A stretch of DNA of 64,000 bases from Phycisphaerales bacterium (GTDB lineage Bacteria > Planctomycetota > Phycisphaerae > Phycisphaerales > UBA1924): NCBI GenBank assembly GCA_020847535.1, contig JADLBU010000006.1:1-64000 (forward strand). The letters are read 5' to 3'. The notes under the pieces were generated by a model. It was not told where the DNA came from. It worked only from the letters and a program-made list of their open reading frames with translations, and made no database searches. How positions within the stretch are numbered: the first letter of the stretch is position 1; every line of letters starts with the position of its first letter. This document shows, piece after piece, positions 1-10,500 of the stretch. Both the position numbers and the translations under genes were made by a program.

Positions 1-150
1 ACCTCGACGCGTCAACTCGAAGACGCGGTCACCGCATACCTCGACGCCGCCAACGATACGCCCACGCCCTTCCAATGGACCAAGTCCGCCGACGACATCA
101 TCGCTTCTGTCAAGAGATTCTGTCTGCTTACTTCTGACTCAGACCACTAG
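1..150 (+). CDS. C-terminal end of an IS630-family transposase (partial at window edge)
   Basis: An open frame from base 1 ends at TAG 148-150 and encodes about 49 residues. It contains the pattern PFQWTKSADDIIASVKRFC, which resembles the conserved tail of IS630/Tc1-mariner-type transposases (F-x-W-T-K-T/S-A-D-E/D-I). The rest of the gene lies outside the window, so I cannot tell whether it is intact. Its stop overlaps the stop of the convergent HAF-repeat gene by three bases. I see no obvious terminal inverted repeat in the bases that follow, so this end of the element may be eroded. The family call rests on the motif alone. Confidence 0.7.
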   Translation, partial: TSTRQLEDAVTAYLDAANDTPTPFQWTKSADDIIASVKRFCLLTSDSDH

Positions 151-1751
151 CAGCCCGCTTCAAACGCGCGCACGAAGAAGTCGAAATCGTCAGTGTCTAC
201 GAACCCTGAGCCGTCTACATCCGCAGTGTCATCCCCGGCCTCGAACGCATGCACGAAAGCGTCGAAGTCGTCGGTGTCCACAAATCCCGAGCAGTCGAAG
301 TCAGCAATGCACAGCATCAGCAACGCTGCTCGGCTCAGAAGCTCACTACATTCATTGGAGATTCGGCATCGCCACTCGCGGAAGTCTGCAGACGATGCAA
401 AGCTCTGGTTGACCGCAATAGCGACCGATGCCGAGGCCGAACCACTGATGACGGCAACCGTCGAGCCTAGTTCGTCAACGAGCGGTCCGTCTCCCACATC
501 CGACCAAGTGCCATCTTGAGCGCGGGCCTGCCAGCGATAGGCCAGCGGGTCTCCCGTGGCGGAAACACCAAATGCAGCCGTCCCGCCTGAGCAAATCGAA
601 GCATCTACACAGTCCTCATGCAAGTGAGCTTCGACACAACGGCTGATCAGGACCGCGGCGCCGCATGAGTCGCAGTAATAGCCATTTGCACCAACGATCT
701 GTCCGTGATTGTTCATCGCAAACAAAATGCCGTTGTTTAACGGGAGCAGTTCCTGTTGGCGATCCTCTGTTGAGAGGTAGTAGTAGTTGTTCCAATCAAT
801 CGTGATCGCCCACACGAATCGCCCATGCACATCCACAGCAATGGCACCGCTGGGGGACGTACACCCTGTGATGCTGCACAGGTCATCCATGCCCGTGGTC
901 GAACTCCACAGGAATGCAACATGTGCACGACCGACGACGGTCCCCTCGTCGCTAATGTCGTAAGGCCAAACTTGCCAAGCATTGGGGATCACCGGAGACC
1001 AGATGTCTTGCATGCCTTGGCCGTAAGACCACACAAACGGATGACCATAATACCCGCCGTTGCCCGCCCAGGTGCCCGTGGCTGCGATGCCAGTCACCTC
1101 GCCCATGTTGTTGATGGCCATCGCAACACTCCCCGCGGAGGTTCCCGTGATGGTCGGGCCACCGAGCGTGCCGAGGTCAATCATCCCGGTTGACTCATGC
1201 CAAAGAAATGCGTGCGCTGGTCCATTCTGGCAGATCAGGTTGCCGTTTCCGTCAACATAGCAGTAAAGGGTGTAGGACTCACCTACCACCTGCCCGCTGT
1301 CGTTTATCCCGCTCGCCCCGCTCACGGTCCCGCCAAGGGTTCCAAGTATGCGTCGTCCATTTACGCGGTCCCAGATGAACGCTTGCCCGGTATCCGATGT
1401 GCCGGAGACCTGACCGTGGTTGTTGATGCTCAATTCTGGCCCGAGTTGGATGCCTCCTCCAACCGGACCTATGTCCTCCATTCCACCGGCAGCCGTCCAG
1501 ATAAAGCCCCGCCCGCCAAACTGAGTACCGCAGTACCCAACCACCTCTCCTGCTTCGTTGATGTCCGTGGCGTAGCTGGCACCTCCCAGCGTGCCGAGGT
1601 ACGTGACCTTGTAGTGTGACTGTGCGATTGACCGTGACGAGCACATCGCGACAAGTGGAATGCACAGAAGTCGGCGGGCCACGTGTGAGAGGCGCCTGTG
1701 CCGAAAACCGCTCGAACTCTCATTGAGAAACTGGAGGACAAGAGCGATCAT
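147..1751 (-). CDS. Secreted HAF-repeat protein with Ig-like domain and dockerin-like tail
   Basis: I place the start at ATG 1751, because the 68 codons upstream look noncoding. The N-terminus (IALVLQFLN... to SRSIAQS) resembles a signal peptide. The body carries repeats of the HAF type: LGTLGG followed by xINxxGxVVG, seen at least five times. An Ig-like segment follows (PLAYRWQA, about residues 415-500). The C-terminus has two copies of the acidic unit SGFVDTDDFD and ends in GC, like the dockerin or EF-hand tails of many planctomycete exported proteins. The role is unknown; an extracellular or surface location is inferred. It is convergent with the transposase remnant. Confidence 0.75.
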   Translation of the reverse strand: MIALVLQFLNESSSGFRHRRLSHVARRLLCIPLVAMCSSRSIAQSHYKVTYLGTLGGASYATDINEAGEVVGYCGTQFGGRGFIWTAAGGMEDIGPVGGGIQLGPELSINNHGQVSGTSDTGQAFIWDRVNGRRILGTLGGTVSGASGINDSGQVVGESYTLYCYVDGNGNLICQNGPAHAFLWHESTGMIDLGTLGGPTITGTSAGSVAMAINNMGEVTGIAATGTWAGNGGYYGHPFVWSYGQGMQDIWSPVIPNAWQVWPYDISDEGTVVGRAHVAFLWSSTTGMDDLCSITGCTSPSGAIAVDVHGRFVWAITIDWNNYYYLSTEDRQQELLPLNNGILFAMNNHGQIVGANGYYCDSCGAAVLISRCVEAHLHEDCVDASICSGGTAAFGVSATGDPLAYRWQARAQDGTWSDVGDGPLVDELGSTVAVISGSASASVAIAVNQSFASSADFREWRCRISNECSELLSRAALLMLCIADFDCSGFVDTDDFDAFVHAFEAGDDTADVDGSGFVDTDDFDFFVRAFEAGC

Positions 1752-1992
1752 GACGTGAATCCCCCGTAAATGTACGAATGCATGCACCGGCCAGCAGAGC
1801 CGGGACAGCGAGGCAGCATACAGGCAGCATTGGTCGAATTCCACAGAAAATCTCAGACGGGCACCGGTGCTGGGATCCACCACCACCGCGCTCGACGCAA
1901 GTGCAATGTGGATATTTCTGGCGCGAACAAGCCTGCGGTTACGATGCCGGTGCAACGGTGCCCAGGCGCTGCAGGGGTAATCCCCATGGCGA

Positions 1993-2337
1993 TTGCATTA
2001 TCTGAGGAGTGTGTGCTCGAAGCGGGTTTGTGGTTCGGACTTTGTGTGGGTGGACATGGTCACCACGTCGCTCATCCTTGTCGATCGCCTGACCTTCGGC
2101 GATCAGAACTTCCCCGGAACCATCCGCACCCAGAACATCTCCGGCTGGAACACTCCCGTCGGCACGACCCCCTGGGGCAACGTGGACGCGACCTGGGTGC
2201 TCTCCACCGTTGGAGATGCCCAGAACTCCTACACCTCGGCTCATGGCGATATCGGCAACCCCGGCACCTGCGTCCCCGCCCCTGGCGCTGCCCTCCTGGC
2301 GAGCATCGGCGCCCTGTTCGCCGGCCGCTGCCGCTGA
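1993..2337 (+). pseudogene. Remnant of a PEP-CTERM-like exported protein
   Basis: The last 90 residues of this frame look protein-like (NISGWNTPVG, VDATWVLST) and end in VPAPGAALLASIGALFAGRC. That is a VPAPGA sorting motif, a hydrophobic stretch and a short basic end. The first 20 or so residues look random, there is no signal peptide and no convincing ribbon of coding sequence upstream, so the N-terminal part of the gene seems to be lost. The family is recognised only by its tail. A strong terminator lies 33 bases downstream, which fits a formerly transcribed gene. It could also be a very short intact gene. Confidence 0.45.
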
Positions 2338-2370
2338 TCCGTTGACCATCGCTTCACGAGAGAAGAAAAC

Positions 2371-2406
2371 ACACAGCCGCGCTCAACCGCGCGGCTGTGT
2401 CGTTTT
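2371..2406. terminator. Strong bidirectional rho-independent terminator
   Basis: There is a perfect 12-bp stem (2371-2382 with 2389-2400) with a 6-base loop. It is followed on the plus strand by CGTTTTT and on the minus strand by GTTTTCTTC. It sits between the plus-strand remnant ending at 2337 and the minus-strand gene ending at 2427, so it can serve both. Confidence 0.9.
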
Positions 2407-2426
2407 TGAATGGCCCGCGCTTCGCA

Positions 2427-5400
2427 TCAGCGCGGCTTGTACCTGTAATACACCTCAAGGCTCAGCGTGCATACCGCCGTCTGGTAGATACGCCCGCCCA
2501 TCCTTGACCACTCATCCTGCGGATCCCAGCTTCCCGCCGCACCGCCATCTTGCCGCTGATGCTTGAGCAGCTCGGGCATGATCGCCTCGTTCCAACGGCT
2601 CCACGCATCCCCCTGCTGCTCGAACAGCGCCAGGGTCGCGTAATACCAGCAGTACGTCGGAGCGCCGTTCTCCCACTTCGGTGGCACGCTGAGAATGAAC
2701 TCCGCCGATTCGGCCATCCGTGCCTCGGTCCGCTTGTGGCCGATCAACTGCTGCACGAACATCGCCTCCGCCGTCATCGCAAGGCTCGGCGATTCACCCT
2801 TGCGGTAGGAATACAAACCCGGGCTCCCGGGGGAACTCACGTAGTCCAGCCATGTGCCCGCCGATTCAAACGTGGCTCGCGGGACGCTGATCCCCGCCCG
2901 CCGAGCGCTCTCCATCGTCATCACCAGCCACCCGAGCACCGATGTGTCCTGCTCGGATACACGCTGACCCGCCGCACGCGGCCGCGCGGCCGTGTCCACC
3001 ACGAATGCCACCGCTCGCCGCGTCGGGCCAGCCAGCGCTGGATCCTTCGTCATCGCCAACGCCTCGCACATCGCCACTGTCGCCACCGTCTGCCCGTACA
3101 TCGTCTCCCCGCGGCGAAGATCGCCGTTCTGCGCCTGCCGCTGCACCAGCCACGTGATCGCCTTGCTGACGACCTCGCGATACGGACCATCCGCCTGGTG
3201 CGTGTGACCCGCACCCAGGTAACACAACAGCGCCATCCCCGTCATCGCCGCATCCGCATCAAACGCCGCATCCCCATCGCACGATCCGCATCGATCATCG
3301 AATTCTCGCCCCGTCCAGCGCCCGTCGGCCTCCTGATGGCGAGCAAACCACCCGAGCGCCAACCCCACCGCGTTCTCGGTATCCGCGCTGCCACCCATCT
3401 TCTCCAGGATCTCATCACGGACCTCGGGCGCTCGCTGGGCGAATGTCTCTACCGGCTTCACCGGCTCATCCGAAACCTCCGGCAGCCTCGCATCACCCAA
3501 GCCACCGCCATCCGCCGGACCTATCGCCGATAGACCGGATGCCCCACCCGATGCGGGATCGCGCCCCGCGCCGGCGAACAGATCCGATGACAGCCGGCCC
3601 CCGCCCGGGGCTGTATCACCCAAGCCCCGCCCCGGCGCGATGCTCGCCGATGTGCCGGTGCCTGTATCCACTCCAATCACGGGCGCAGCAGCAAGACCAA
3701 CGCCGTGAGTCTTCGTTGGCAAGCCGCCGATTGCAGGTCCCGCCTCCGCGATGCGTGAACCCCCGCCGCCCGAAGTCACCGATGGGATCGCCGCCCCCTC
3801 CCCATCTCCCTGTGCCTGCGGCAATGCCGAAACCGCACCCGACGCTCCCGGTGCAAAGGCCGGTCCGGCACCAGGCTGCGCTTCACCCACCGATGCACCC
3901 AGTCGCGCCGGCTCGCTCCTGGTCCCCTGCACGGGAGCGATCGCGGCTCGGATCGCCTGCCCGCCCACACTCCCCACACCACCAACCACAGGCGCAGCCG
4001 CGGTAAAATTCGATCCCGACGATCCACCGATCTGCGTGGAAGGCTCCCGGACGACCGACGGCGCACCACTCGCTGCCTGCGGAACCGAGACCTGGACATC
4101 CTTCGCGTCCATCGGCTCGATGCCCGTGCCCGTACCGGCGATCACGGGCTGAGTCGCCGCCGCCGCGCGATCATCATTCCCCGGGACCGCGAACCGACCT
4201 GGCTGCGCTGCCGCAGTCGAGGATTCTCGCGGTGCGATCGATGTGCGAATGGAACCCGGAGCACTCCCGGTCGTCGGCGCTGCGGGCGCGAACGATGACG
4301 AAGAACTCACCGGCAGCGTCGCCATCTCACGTTCGGCGGTCGCCGTCCCCGCCGTCGCCAGCCGCGGGGTCGCGGGATCGAGCGCCTGTGCATCGGTCCG
4401 CGATGGCGCGGGGGGAGGCGAGATAGGCGAAGAGCCCGCTCGCGGCGCAGCCTCCACACTCTCCATCGCGATCTCGGTCGGCTGCGAAAGCCTCGCTTCT
4501 GACTGCGGGCCGATCTGCGTTGTTGGAGCACCGTTCGAATTGATCCCTGCCGGAGCCGATGCGGTGTTCACCGAAACAGGAAGAGCCGGTGCTGCCTCCG
4601 TATCAACAGCAGCCGCGGTCTGAATCGTCGGCATCGCCGCGGCTTCCGTGCTCACCTGCTCCGGCATCTGACTCGCCAGCGGCGCACTCGACGCCGCCGG
4701 TTCTATCGCCGCCTGCACATCCACGGGCTTGGCGATCACCACGCCCGCGCTGGGCAGCGGCATCTCTTCGGTCTTCATCTCCGTCGCGATCCCCGGCGCA
4801 GCCGAGATCGATGCCAGCGCCGGCAGTTCAATCGAGGAACTCCCCGCCCCGCCCCGGATCTGCCCGGCGATGTCCCCGCCGGTTCCCGCCGCCGATGACA
4901 GGATCACCTGCGAACCGCCCGATCGCTGCACCAGCTCGATGATCCCGGTGCCCACCTTCCACGCCGCCAGCAGCGTCCCCACCAGCGCGTGGATCACCAG
5001 CGAGATCAACAGGCACTGCGCCAACAGGCTCAACTGTCCGAATCGCCGCCGCCACTTCTCGCTCCGCAGGATCCGGTACAGCAGAATCCCCGCGAGCACC
5101 AGCAGCGGAAGCAGCAGGATCCATGGCCACAACGCATCCCACAGATCGGCCAGCGCCTTGCGCCATTGGACCGGCTCTCGATCCAGGTACACCTCGCGAG
5201 CGCCCGAGGACCAGAGTCCATACCGCTCCTCGGGCGCACCGGAGATCGATCCGCCGGCGGTCGCACCTTGAGTCGGCGGCGACTGTTCCGCCGCTTCACG
5301 CCGATTCGAGCTGAAGTACACCCGGAACCCATCGGTGCTCAGCCCCGGATCCAGGTCGTTGGCAAGCGAGTTGACCGCTGGACCCAGATTCTCAGCGCTG

Positions 5401-6299
5401 CCCACGCCGGCCGGTCGGATCCGCACGCGATACAGGTCGTACCCGCCGATGCCGCCGGGGCGATCGGAGGCGAAGTACAGGAAATCCCCGACCGGGCTCA
5501 TCGCCGGTGACCCCTCATCGTTCGCGGTGTTCAGATCGGCCAGCGCCGTGGCGGCCGCGGGCTCCCCATCCGCGAGACTTGACACGTACAGGTCGTAGTC
5601 GTGACGGTCCCGCCGCTCGCGCAGCGTCGCCCCCCACCCCTCGGCCTGCATCGGCGGCTCGCCGGCTCGCGGACGATTCGACGAGAAGAACAGCCGGTCC
5701 GAGTTCGGTGTGATCGCCGGTCCGTACTCGTTCCAGTCCGTGTTGATCCCCGATCCCAAATTGACGGGCGTCCCCCACCCCTCTTCGCTCGACCTCGCAA
5801 CCCAGATGTCATACCCGCCCATCCCGCCGTCGCGATCGGAATAGAAGTAGAGCGACTTGCCATCCCGCGAAAACTCCGGCCCCAGTTCATCGTGATCGGT
5901 GTTGATCGACTCGATCGCCGCCGGCGCTGTCCACCCCTCCGGAGTCCACCGCTGCGTGAACAGATCCGCGTTCTGCCCCGGCCGGCGACGCACGAACACC
6001 ATCACCGTGCCATCCGCGCTCAGCCGCGGCTCATACTCATCTACGTTCGCGACGACCCCCGTGGCCGGCGGCGTCTCCTCGGTGGTTTCCGCAGATGCCG
6101 GTGATCCCACACCCCGCACCGGCTTGGCCGGCTGCCACAGGATCTGACGCACGGGCGCCTGCACAGACGGCACCCGGATCGAACCGCCATCGGTCCACCA
6201 AGCTTTCGCCGAGATCGAACCGATCCCCGCCACCGAGAGGCCGGTAATCCCCACAAGCCCCAGCCCGACTAATATCGCGGTCTTTGCGTGACGGTTCAT
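2427..6299 (-). CDS. Giant PD40-propeller / alpha-toroid (squalene-cyclase-like) envelope protein
   Basis: The ATG at 6299 is followed by a signal or anchor segment (TAILVGLGLVGITGLSVAG), giving 1290 residues. Residues of about 90-335 hold five PD40/TolB-type propeller repeats (such as GPEFSRDGKSLYFYSDRDGG and DPGLSTDGFRVYFSSNRR). Two membrane segments follow near residues 390-450. Then comes about 500 residues of low-complexity Ala/Pro/Gly/Ser linker. The C-terminal 300 residues have the repeats of terpenoid-cyclase/prenyltransferase alpha-toroids (LGWFARHQEADGRW, ITWLVQRQAQNGD, WYYATLALFEQ). I see no DxDD cyclase motif, so a structural or binding role is likelier than catalysis. It is the last gene of the TPR-exbB-exbD operon. 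The PD40 part suggests a TolB-like job in the periplasm; that is inference. Confidence 0.8.
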   Translation of the reverse strand: MNRHAKTAILVGLGLVGITGLSVAGIGSISAKAWWTDGGSIRVPSVQAPVRQILWQPAKPVRGVGSPASAETTEETPPATGVVANVDEYEPRLSADGTVMVFVRRRPGQNADLFTQRWTPEGWTAPAAIESINTDHDELGPEFSRDGKSLYFYSDRDGGMGGYDIWVARSSEEGWGTPVNLGSGINTDWNEYGPAITPNSDRLFFSSNRPRAGEPPMQAEGWGATLRERRDRHDYDLYVSSLADGEPAAATALADLNTANDEGSPAMSPVGDFLYFASDRPGGIGGYDLYRVRIRPAGVGSAENLGPAVNSLANDLDPGLSTDGFRVYFSSNRREAAEQSPPTQGATAGGSISGAPEERYGLWSSGAREVYLDREPVQWRKALADLWDALWPWILLLPLLVLAGILLYRILRSEKWRRRFGQLSLLAQCLLISLVIHALVGTLLAAWKVGTGIIELVQRSGGSQVILSSAAGTGGDIAGQIRGGAGSSSIELPALASISAAPGIATEMKTEEMPLPSAGVVIAKPVDVQAAIEPAASSAPLASQMPEQVSTEAAAMPTIQTAAAVDTEAAPALPVSVNTASAPAGINSNGAPTTQIGPQSEARLSQPTEIAMESVEAAPRAGSSPISPPPAPSRTDAQALDPATPRLATAGTATAEREMATLPVSSSSSFAPAAPTTGSAPGSIRTSIAPRESSTAAAQPGRFAVPGNDDRAAAATQPVIAGTGTGIEPMDAKDVQVSVPQAASGAPSVVREPSTQIGGSSGSNFTAAAPVVGGVGSVGGQAIRAAIAPVQGTRSEPARLGASVGEAQPGAGPAFAPGASGAVSALPQAQGDGEGAAIPSVTSGGGGSRIAEAGPAIGGLPTKTHGVGLAAAPVIGVDTGTGTSASIAPGRGLGDTAPGGGRLSSDLFAGAGRDPASGGASGLSAIGPADGGGLGDARLPEVSDEPVKPVETFAQRAPEVRDEILEKMGGSADTENAVGLALGWFARHQEADGRWTGREFDDRCGSCDGDAAFDADAAMTGMALLCYLGAGHTHQADGPYREVVSKAITWLVQRQAQNGDLRRGETMYGQTVATVAMCEALAMTKDPALAGPTRRAVAFVVDTAARPRAAGQRVSEQDTSVLGWLVMTMESARRAGISVPRATFESAGTWLDYVSSPGSPGLYSYRKGESPSLAMTAEAMFVQQLIGHKRTEARMAESAEFILSVPPKWENGAPTYCWYYATLALFEQQGDAWSRWNEAIMPELLKHQRQDGGAAGSWDPQDEWSRMGGRIYQTAVCTLSLEVYYRYKPR

Positions 6300-6365
6300 G
6301 GGCCTTCCCGTGCGTGATTGCTGCTTCAATCCCCACAACCCAACCCCCACAGCCGAACCCCACAA

Positions 6366-6779
6366 CTAGTGCAACGGGATCGTCTCGAGATACGGCTGCT
6401 GGATCCCCGCACCCTTGCACACATCCAGCACCCGAGCCACGTTCGCGTACGCCGTCGTCCGGTCCCCGCGAACGCTCACCTTCTGGTCGGGATTCACACC
6501 CACCGCCGTCTTCAGGGTCGCTGCGAGCTCCTCATCGCTCATCGGAGTGCCCGCGACGATCGCCCGCCCCTGGTCATCAACGTTGATGATTACCTCGCGC
6601 AGCGCTGATGTGATCGGCCCCGAGGCCGATGCGTGCGGGAGCGCGATGTGCATCTCGCGCTCCATCTGCGCCATGCTGGTCGCCAGCAGGAAGAAGATCA
6701 ACAGGTTGAACAGCACATCCACCATCGGAACAAAGTCGATGTGCAGATCCCCCTCTTGCGCTGCATTGCGGATCAGCAT
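6366..6779 (-). CDS. exbD: ExbD/TolR family biopolymer transport protein
   Basis: A 137-residue protein with the usual ExbD/TolR layout: a short cytoplasmic start, one membrane helix (about residues 15-37), then a periplasmic domain. Asp21 in FVPMVDVLFNLLIFF is the conserved proton-path residue. With ExbB/TolQ it forms an inner-membrane proton channel that energises work at the outer membrane. It starts 12 bases after the end of the exbB gene. The propeller protein starts 67 bases after its stop. Sequence alone does not tell ExbD from TolR, though the PD40 neighbour favours a Tol-like role. Confidence 0.9.
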   Translation of the reverse strand: MLIRNAAQEGDLHIDFVPMVDVLFNLLIFFLLATSMAQMEREMHIALPHASASGPITSALREVIINVDDQGRAIVAGTPMSDEELAATLKTAVGVNPDQKVSVRGDRTTAYANVARVLDVCKGAGIQQPYLETIPLH

Positions 6780-6791
6780 CGCCGGTTCTCC

Positions 6792-7541
6792 TTATCCCTG
6801 CGCCATCGCAAGCCCCGGTTCTGCCGCAGCGCCCGCGGTCGCGCCGGCCGTCACGCCCGCCTCGGCCGTTTCTCCCTGAGGACGCGCCTCCAGCCAACGC
6901 ACCGCCTCTGTATCCAGGATCGCCGCCGCCGCATCGATCCGCGCCATGATGATGTGGTACATCACCAGCGTCGGGATCGCGACCACCAGCCCGCCCGCGG
7001 TCGCCGTCCACGCTTCGTAGATCCCCTGCGCCAGCTTCTCGGTCTTCCCCAGCGATTCACCCGATGCCGCGACCACCGTGAACGTGCGGATCATCCCGAA
7101 CACCGTTCCCAGCAGCCCCAGCATGGTCGCCGCCTGCGGAAGCACCGACAAGAGCCGCATGCGCTGGCGCAGCTTGCGGACCTCTCGTTCCCCGGCATCG
7201 GCGATCTGCTTCTCCTGCACCTCTCGCGATTCATCACGCCACTGGATCGCCGCTCCCAGCACGGCCGCGACCGGCGCACTCTCTGCCCTGCACTTGGCCA
7301 GCGCCTGACGCGGCGAACCCCGCATCGATGCCAGCGACGATACCAGCTCCGGAGGGGCAACCCGCGCCTTGCGCGTCACGATCAGCCGCTCGACGATGAT
7401 CGTCATCGCCACCAGCGACACCAGCCCCAGCGGGATCATGGTCCACCCGCCCTTGATGACCATGTCCCAGACCGTGGCGACCAGCCCCGGGCTCGGGACC
7501 GCCTGCGTGGCAACGAACAGACTCAGTGTTGCATCAGACAT
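6792..7541 (-). CDS. exbB: MotA/TolQ/ExbB proton channel protein
   Basis: The 249-residue protein has three membrane helices in the ExbB/TolQ pattern: near residues 33-55 (MIPLGLVSLVAMTIIVERLI), in the LGLLGTVFGMI segment, and in the ATAGGLVVAIPTLVMYHII segment. The two last segments hold the family's hallmark Gly and Thr residues. It works with the ExbD protein encoded just downstream as a proton-driven motor in the inner membrane. It lies 15 bases after the end of the TPR gene. The C-terminus is an Ala-rich tail without family features. Confidence 0.9.
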   Translation of the reverse strand: MSDATLSLFVATQAVPSPGLVATVWDMVIKGGWTMIPLGLVSLVAMTIIVERLIVTRKARVAPPELVSSLASMRGSPRQALAKCRAESAPVAAVLGAAIQWRDESREVQEKQIADAGEREVRKLRQRMRLLSVLPQAATMLGLLGTVFGMIRTFTVVAASGESLGKTEKLAQGIYEAWTATAGGLVVAIPTLVMYHIIMARIDAAAAILDTEAVRWLEARPQGETAEAGVTAGATAGAAAEPGLAMAQG

Positions 7542-7556
7542 CGCGGTGTTCCTCTG

Positions 7557-10500
7557 CTAACGGGCCTTGCTGATCTCGCGGGCGTGACCCGGAGTGGGGG
7601 TGGGCGTGGGGGCGGGCGTTGCACGTTGCTGCTTGTCCTTGGCGAGCTTTGCCCACTGGGTACCGGGGAATCGGGCGATCAGATCCTCGAACTGTTTGGC
7701 GGCATCGGCGCTGCGCCCCACCTCTCCAAGGCATCGCCCCGCCTCATACAACGCGGCGGCGCTCCACTCCGGGTAGGCGTACAAGACATCCACCTTGAGA
7801 AGCTCCGCAGCCGCCTCCTCGTGCTTCTTCTGGGCGTACAGGCACTCCCCGATCTGGAACTGCGCCCGCGCTGCCGTCGGCCCCTGGTGCCGCTGCACGA
7901 CATCCCGGTACGCCTCGATCGCCGCATCGGGCCGGCCCGCGTTCTCACGCGCCCACCCCTGACCGAACCGGGCCTGGAACCACAGCTCGCTGTCCGGGAA
8001 TCGATCGAGGAACGCCGTGCATGCCTCCTCGCTCCTCGACCACTGCTGACCGGCCGCCAGCGCCTCCCCGAGCCGCAGCAGCGCTGCCGATGTCACCTCA
8101 TCCGAACCCTTCGCATCGACCACCCGCCGAAGCTCCTGCGCTGCCTCCCCCGCACGCCCAGCCTTCAGCAGCGCTTCACCACGCACGAGCCACACCGATG
8201 CCGCGAGCTGACTTCCGCTGAACTTCTCTCCGAACTTCGACAGCACATCGGCGGCCTCGCCCGCCTTGCCGAGCTTCAGCAGGCACACCCCGCGTGTGTA
8301 CATCTCCTGCTCCAGCACCGCCTGTGCATCCCTTGCCTCCAGCTTACTAGCCGCCTGCCGGCAACGGTCCAGAAGCACGATCGCCTCTGCATGCCGCTCT
8401 TGGTCCATGTTGATCTGGGCCAGATCCAGCGCACCATATGCCTCCAGCCGCGACGATACCGCGGCTTTCAGCAGCGATCCGTACGCACTCGCCGCCTCCT
8501 GGCTCTTGCTCAGTGCCCGCAGCGCCAGCCCAAGCTCGTACCGCACACCCGCCGCGATCTCGGCATCGATCCCGTCGAGCGAACCGCTCAGTGAGGTCAG
8601 CTCGCGAACCGCATCCTCATTCCGTCCCTGCCGATTGATCGCGATCGCTCGCCGCGCCCTCGCCTCCGCCCCGCGAACCGCATCGGGCGATGACTTGAGG
8701 TACTTCGAGTACGCCCCCTCCGCCTCCGCATACTTTCCCGCCGCCAATAGCGCTGAGGCCTGCTGCAGGATCGCCTCCGAATCCCCCGAATCGGCGACCT
8801 GCGCCAGGATCTGCGCTGCCTCCTCCGGCCGACCCTGCTTCGAGGCGATCCCAGCCAGATGCCGCAACGCGTGCGGTGTGAACACCGGCTTTGGTTCGCC
8901 CTTCTCATCCACAACCACCGCACTCAGCAGCCGCTGCGCTTCATCAAGCCTCCCAAGCTCAACCATCGCCTGACCCGCCTCAAACCGCGCGTGCAGCGCC
9001 TGCGGAGAACCGGGTGCAGCTCTCTGGGCCCTCTCAAACAGCGGTAACGCCTCCGCAAACTTCCCCTGCCGCTGGATACTCAGCGCGCAGCGTAAGAGAG
9101 CATCCGCCTCGCCCGCCTGCCCCTTGCAACTGCTCGCCAGCTCCGCAAACCACTTCTGCGCGCCCATCCAATCCCCATCCGCAAAGCACCGCTCCCCAAG
9201 CACCGACAGCGCCGATTGCCGCAGCGCTGAATCGTGTTCCCCACCCGCATCGATCGCCCGCGTCAGCACATCTCGCGCCTCATCCGCCCGCCTCAACTTC
9301 ACCAGGCACAGCCCCCGACGCACCTGAGCCCGCCACGCCGATGCATCCTGTGCATGGTCCTTCAAGAACCGCGCATACGACTTCTCGGCCGACTGATACT
9401 GTTCCTCCAGATATTGGTTCTCCGCGACAAGCAATTCCACCACCGCCGCTCGCGCATGCTTCGGGTTCCTTTCCAGAAACTCCTTGCAGAGCTTCATGCT
9501 GTCGTCGTATCGCCCCAGCCTGTGCGCGCACCCCGCCTCCGCAGCCAGCGCCTCGCCCGCCAGCTCATGCTTCGGGAACCTCTCCCGCCACCCCGACCAC
9601 GCCGGCAGCGCTTCTTCATCCTTCCCCGCGCGCGACAGCGCCGAGGCCCGGTCAAACAGCATGTCCGCCGCAAGCTCGCTCTGCGGGTATCTCCCTGCCG
9701 CATCCGCCAGGTGCTCGCACGCCGCAGCCAATCGCCCGAGCCTGATCTCGCACTTGGCCGACCAGTACGCGGCATCGTCCTCAAGACCCGCCGGAGCAGT
9801 ACCAGCCAGTGCGCCAAAGGCTTCCAGCGCGGCATCCGCCTTCCCTTCATCCAGCAGAAGCCTTCCCTGCTCCATCTGCGCACCCGCAAGCACCGCCGGT
9901 GATGGTGAAGCCGCCATCAACCCCTCAAGCAGCTTCGCAGCCTGCACGCCCTGCCCCTGCGCCCGCGCCACCTGCGCCGCCCCCAGCATCGCTTCGGGCT
10001 TGATCCCCGCATCCCCGCTGTTCGCCGCCAGCTCGTAGAGGCTCCCCGCCTCCTTGAGTTCTCCCAACCGATGCCGACACTGCGCCTCAATCAACGCTGC
10101 GTTCCCCGCGTACTGCCCCTTCTCTCCGCGCGCCCGCAGCGCTGCCAACCGATTGGCCGCCGCTCGCGAGTCCCCGCTCCCCGCCTCCGCAAGCGCCAGG
10201 AACAATCCCGCCCGCTCGGCGACCGGACCCTTCGGCCACTTGCTCGCCACCATCCCCAGCACCGACTTTGCCTCTTCGATCCTTCCCGCCCGATACAACG
10301 TCTCCCCCTGCAGCATCCCCGCCCGATCCGCACGCTCGAACTCCGGATACTCCTTCAGCAGCCGCCCCAGCATCTGGATCCCGGCCTTCTCCTCCGCGTT
10401 CGCGATCGAGCACTGGGCTCGCAACAGCATCGCATCAGGCCTGAATGCGAAGTCCTTGATCCCGATCACCACATCCAGATCACCGACCGCCTCGGCGTGC

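Noticed and set aside
6633..8594. Long plus-strand open frame of 653 codons opposite exbD, exbB and the TPR gene
   Set aside because: It is the GC-rich antisense shadow of well-supported genes, has His/Arg-rich low-information sequence and no domain.
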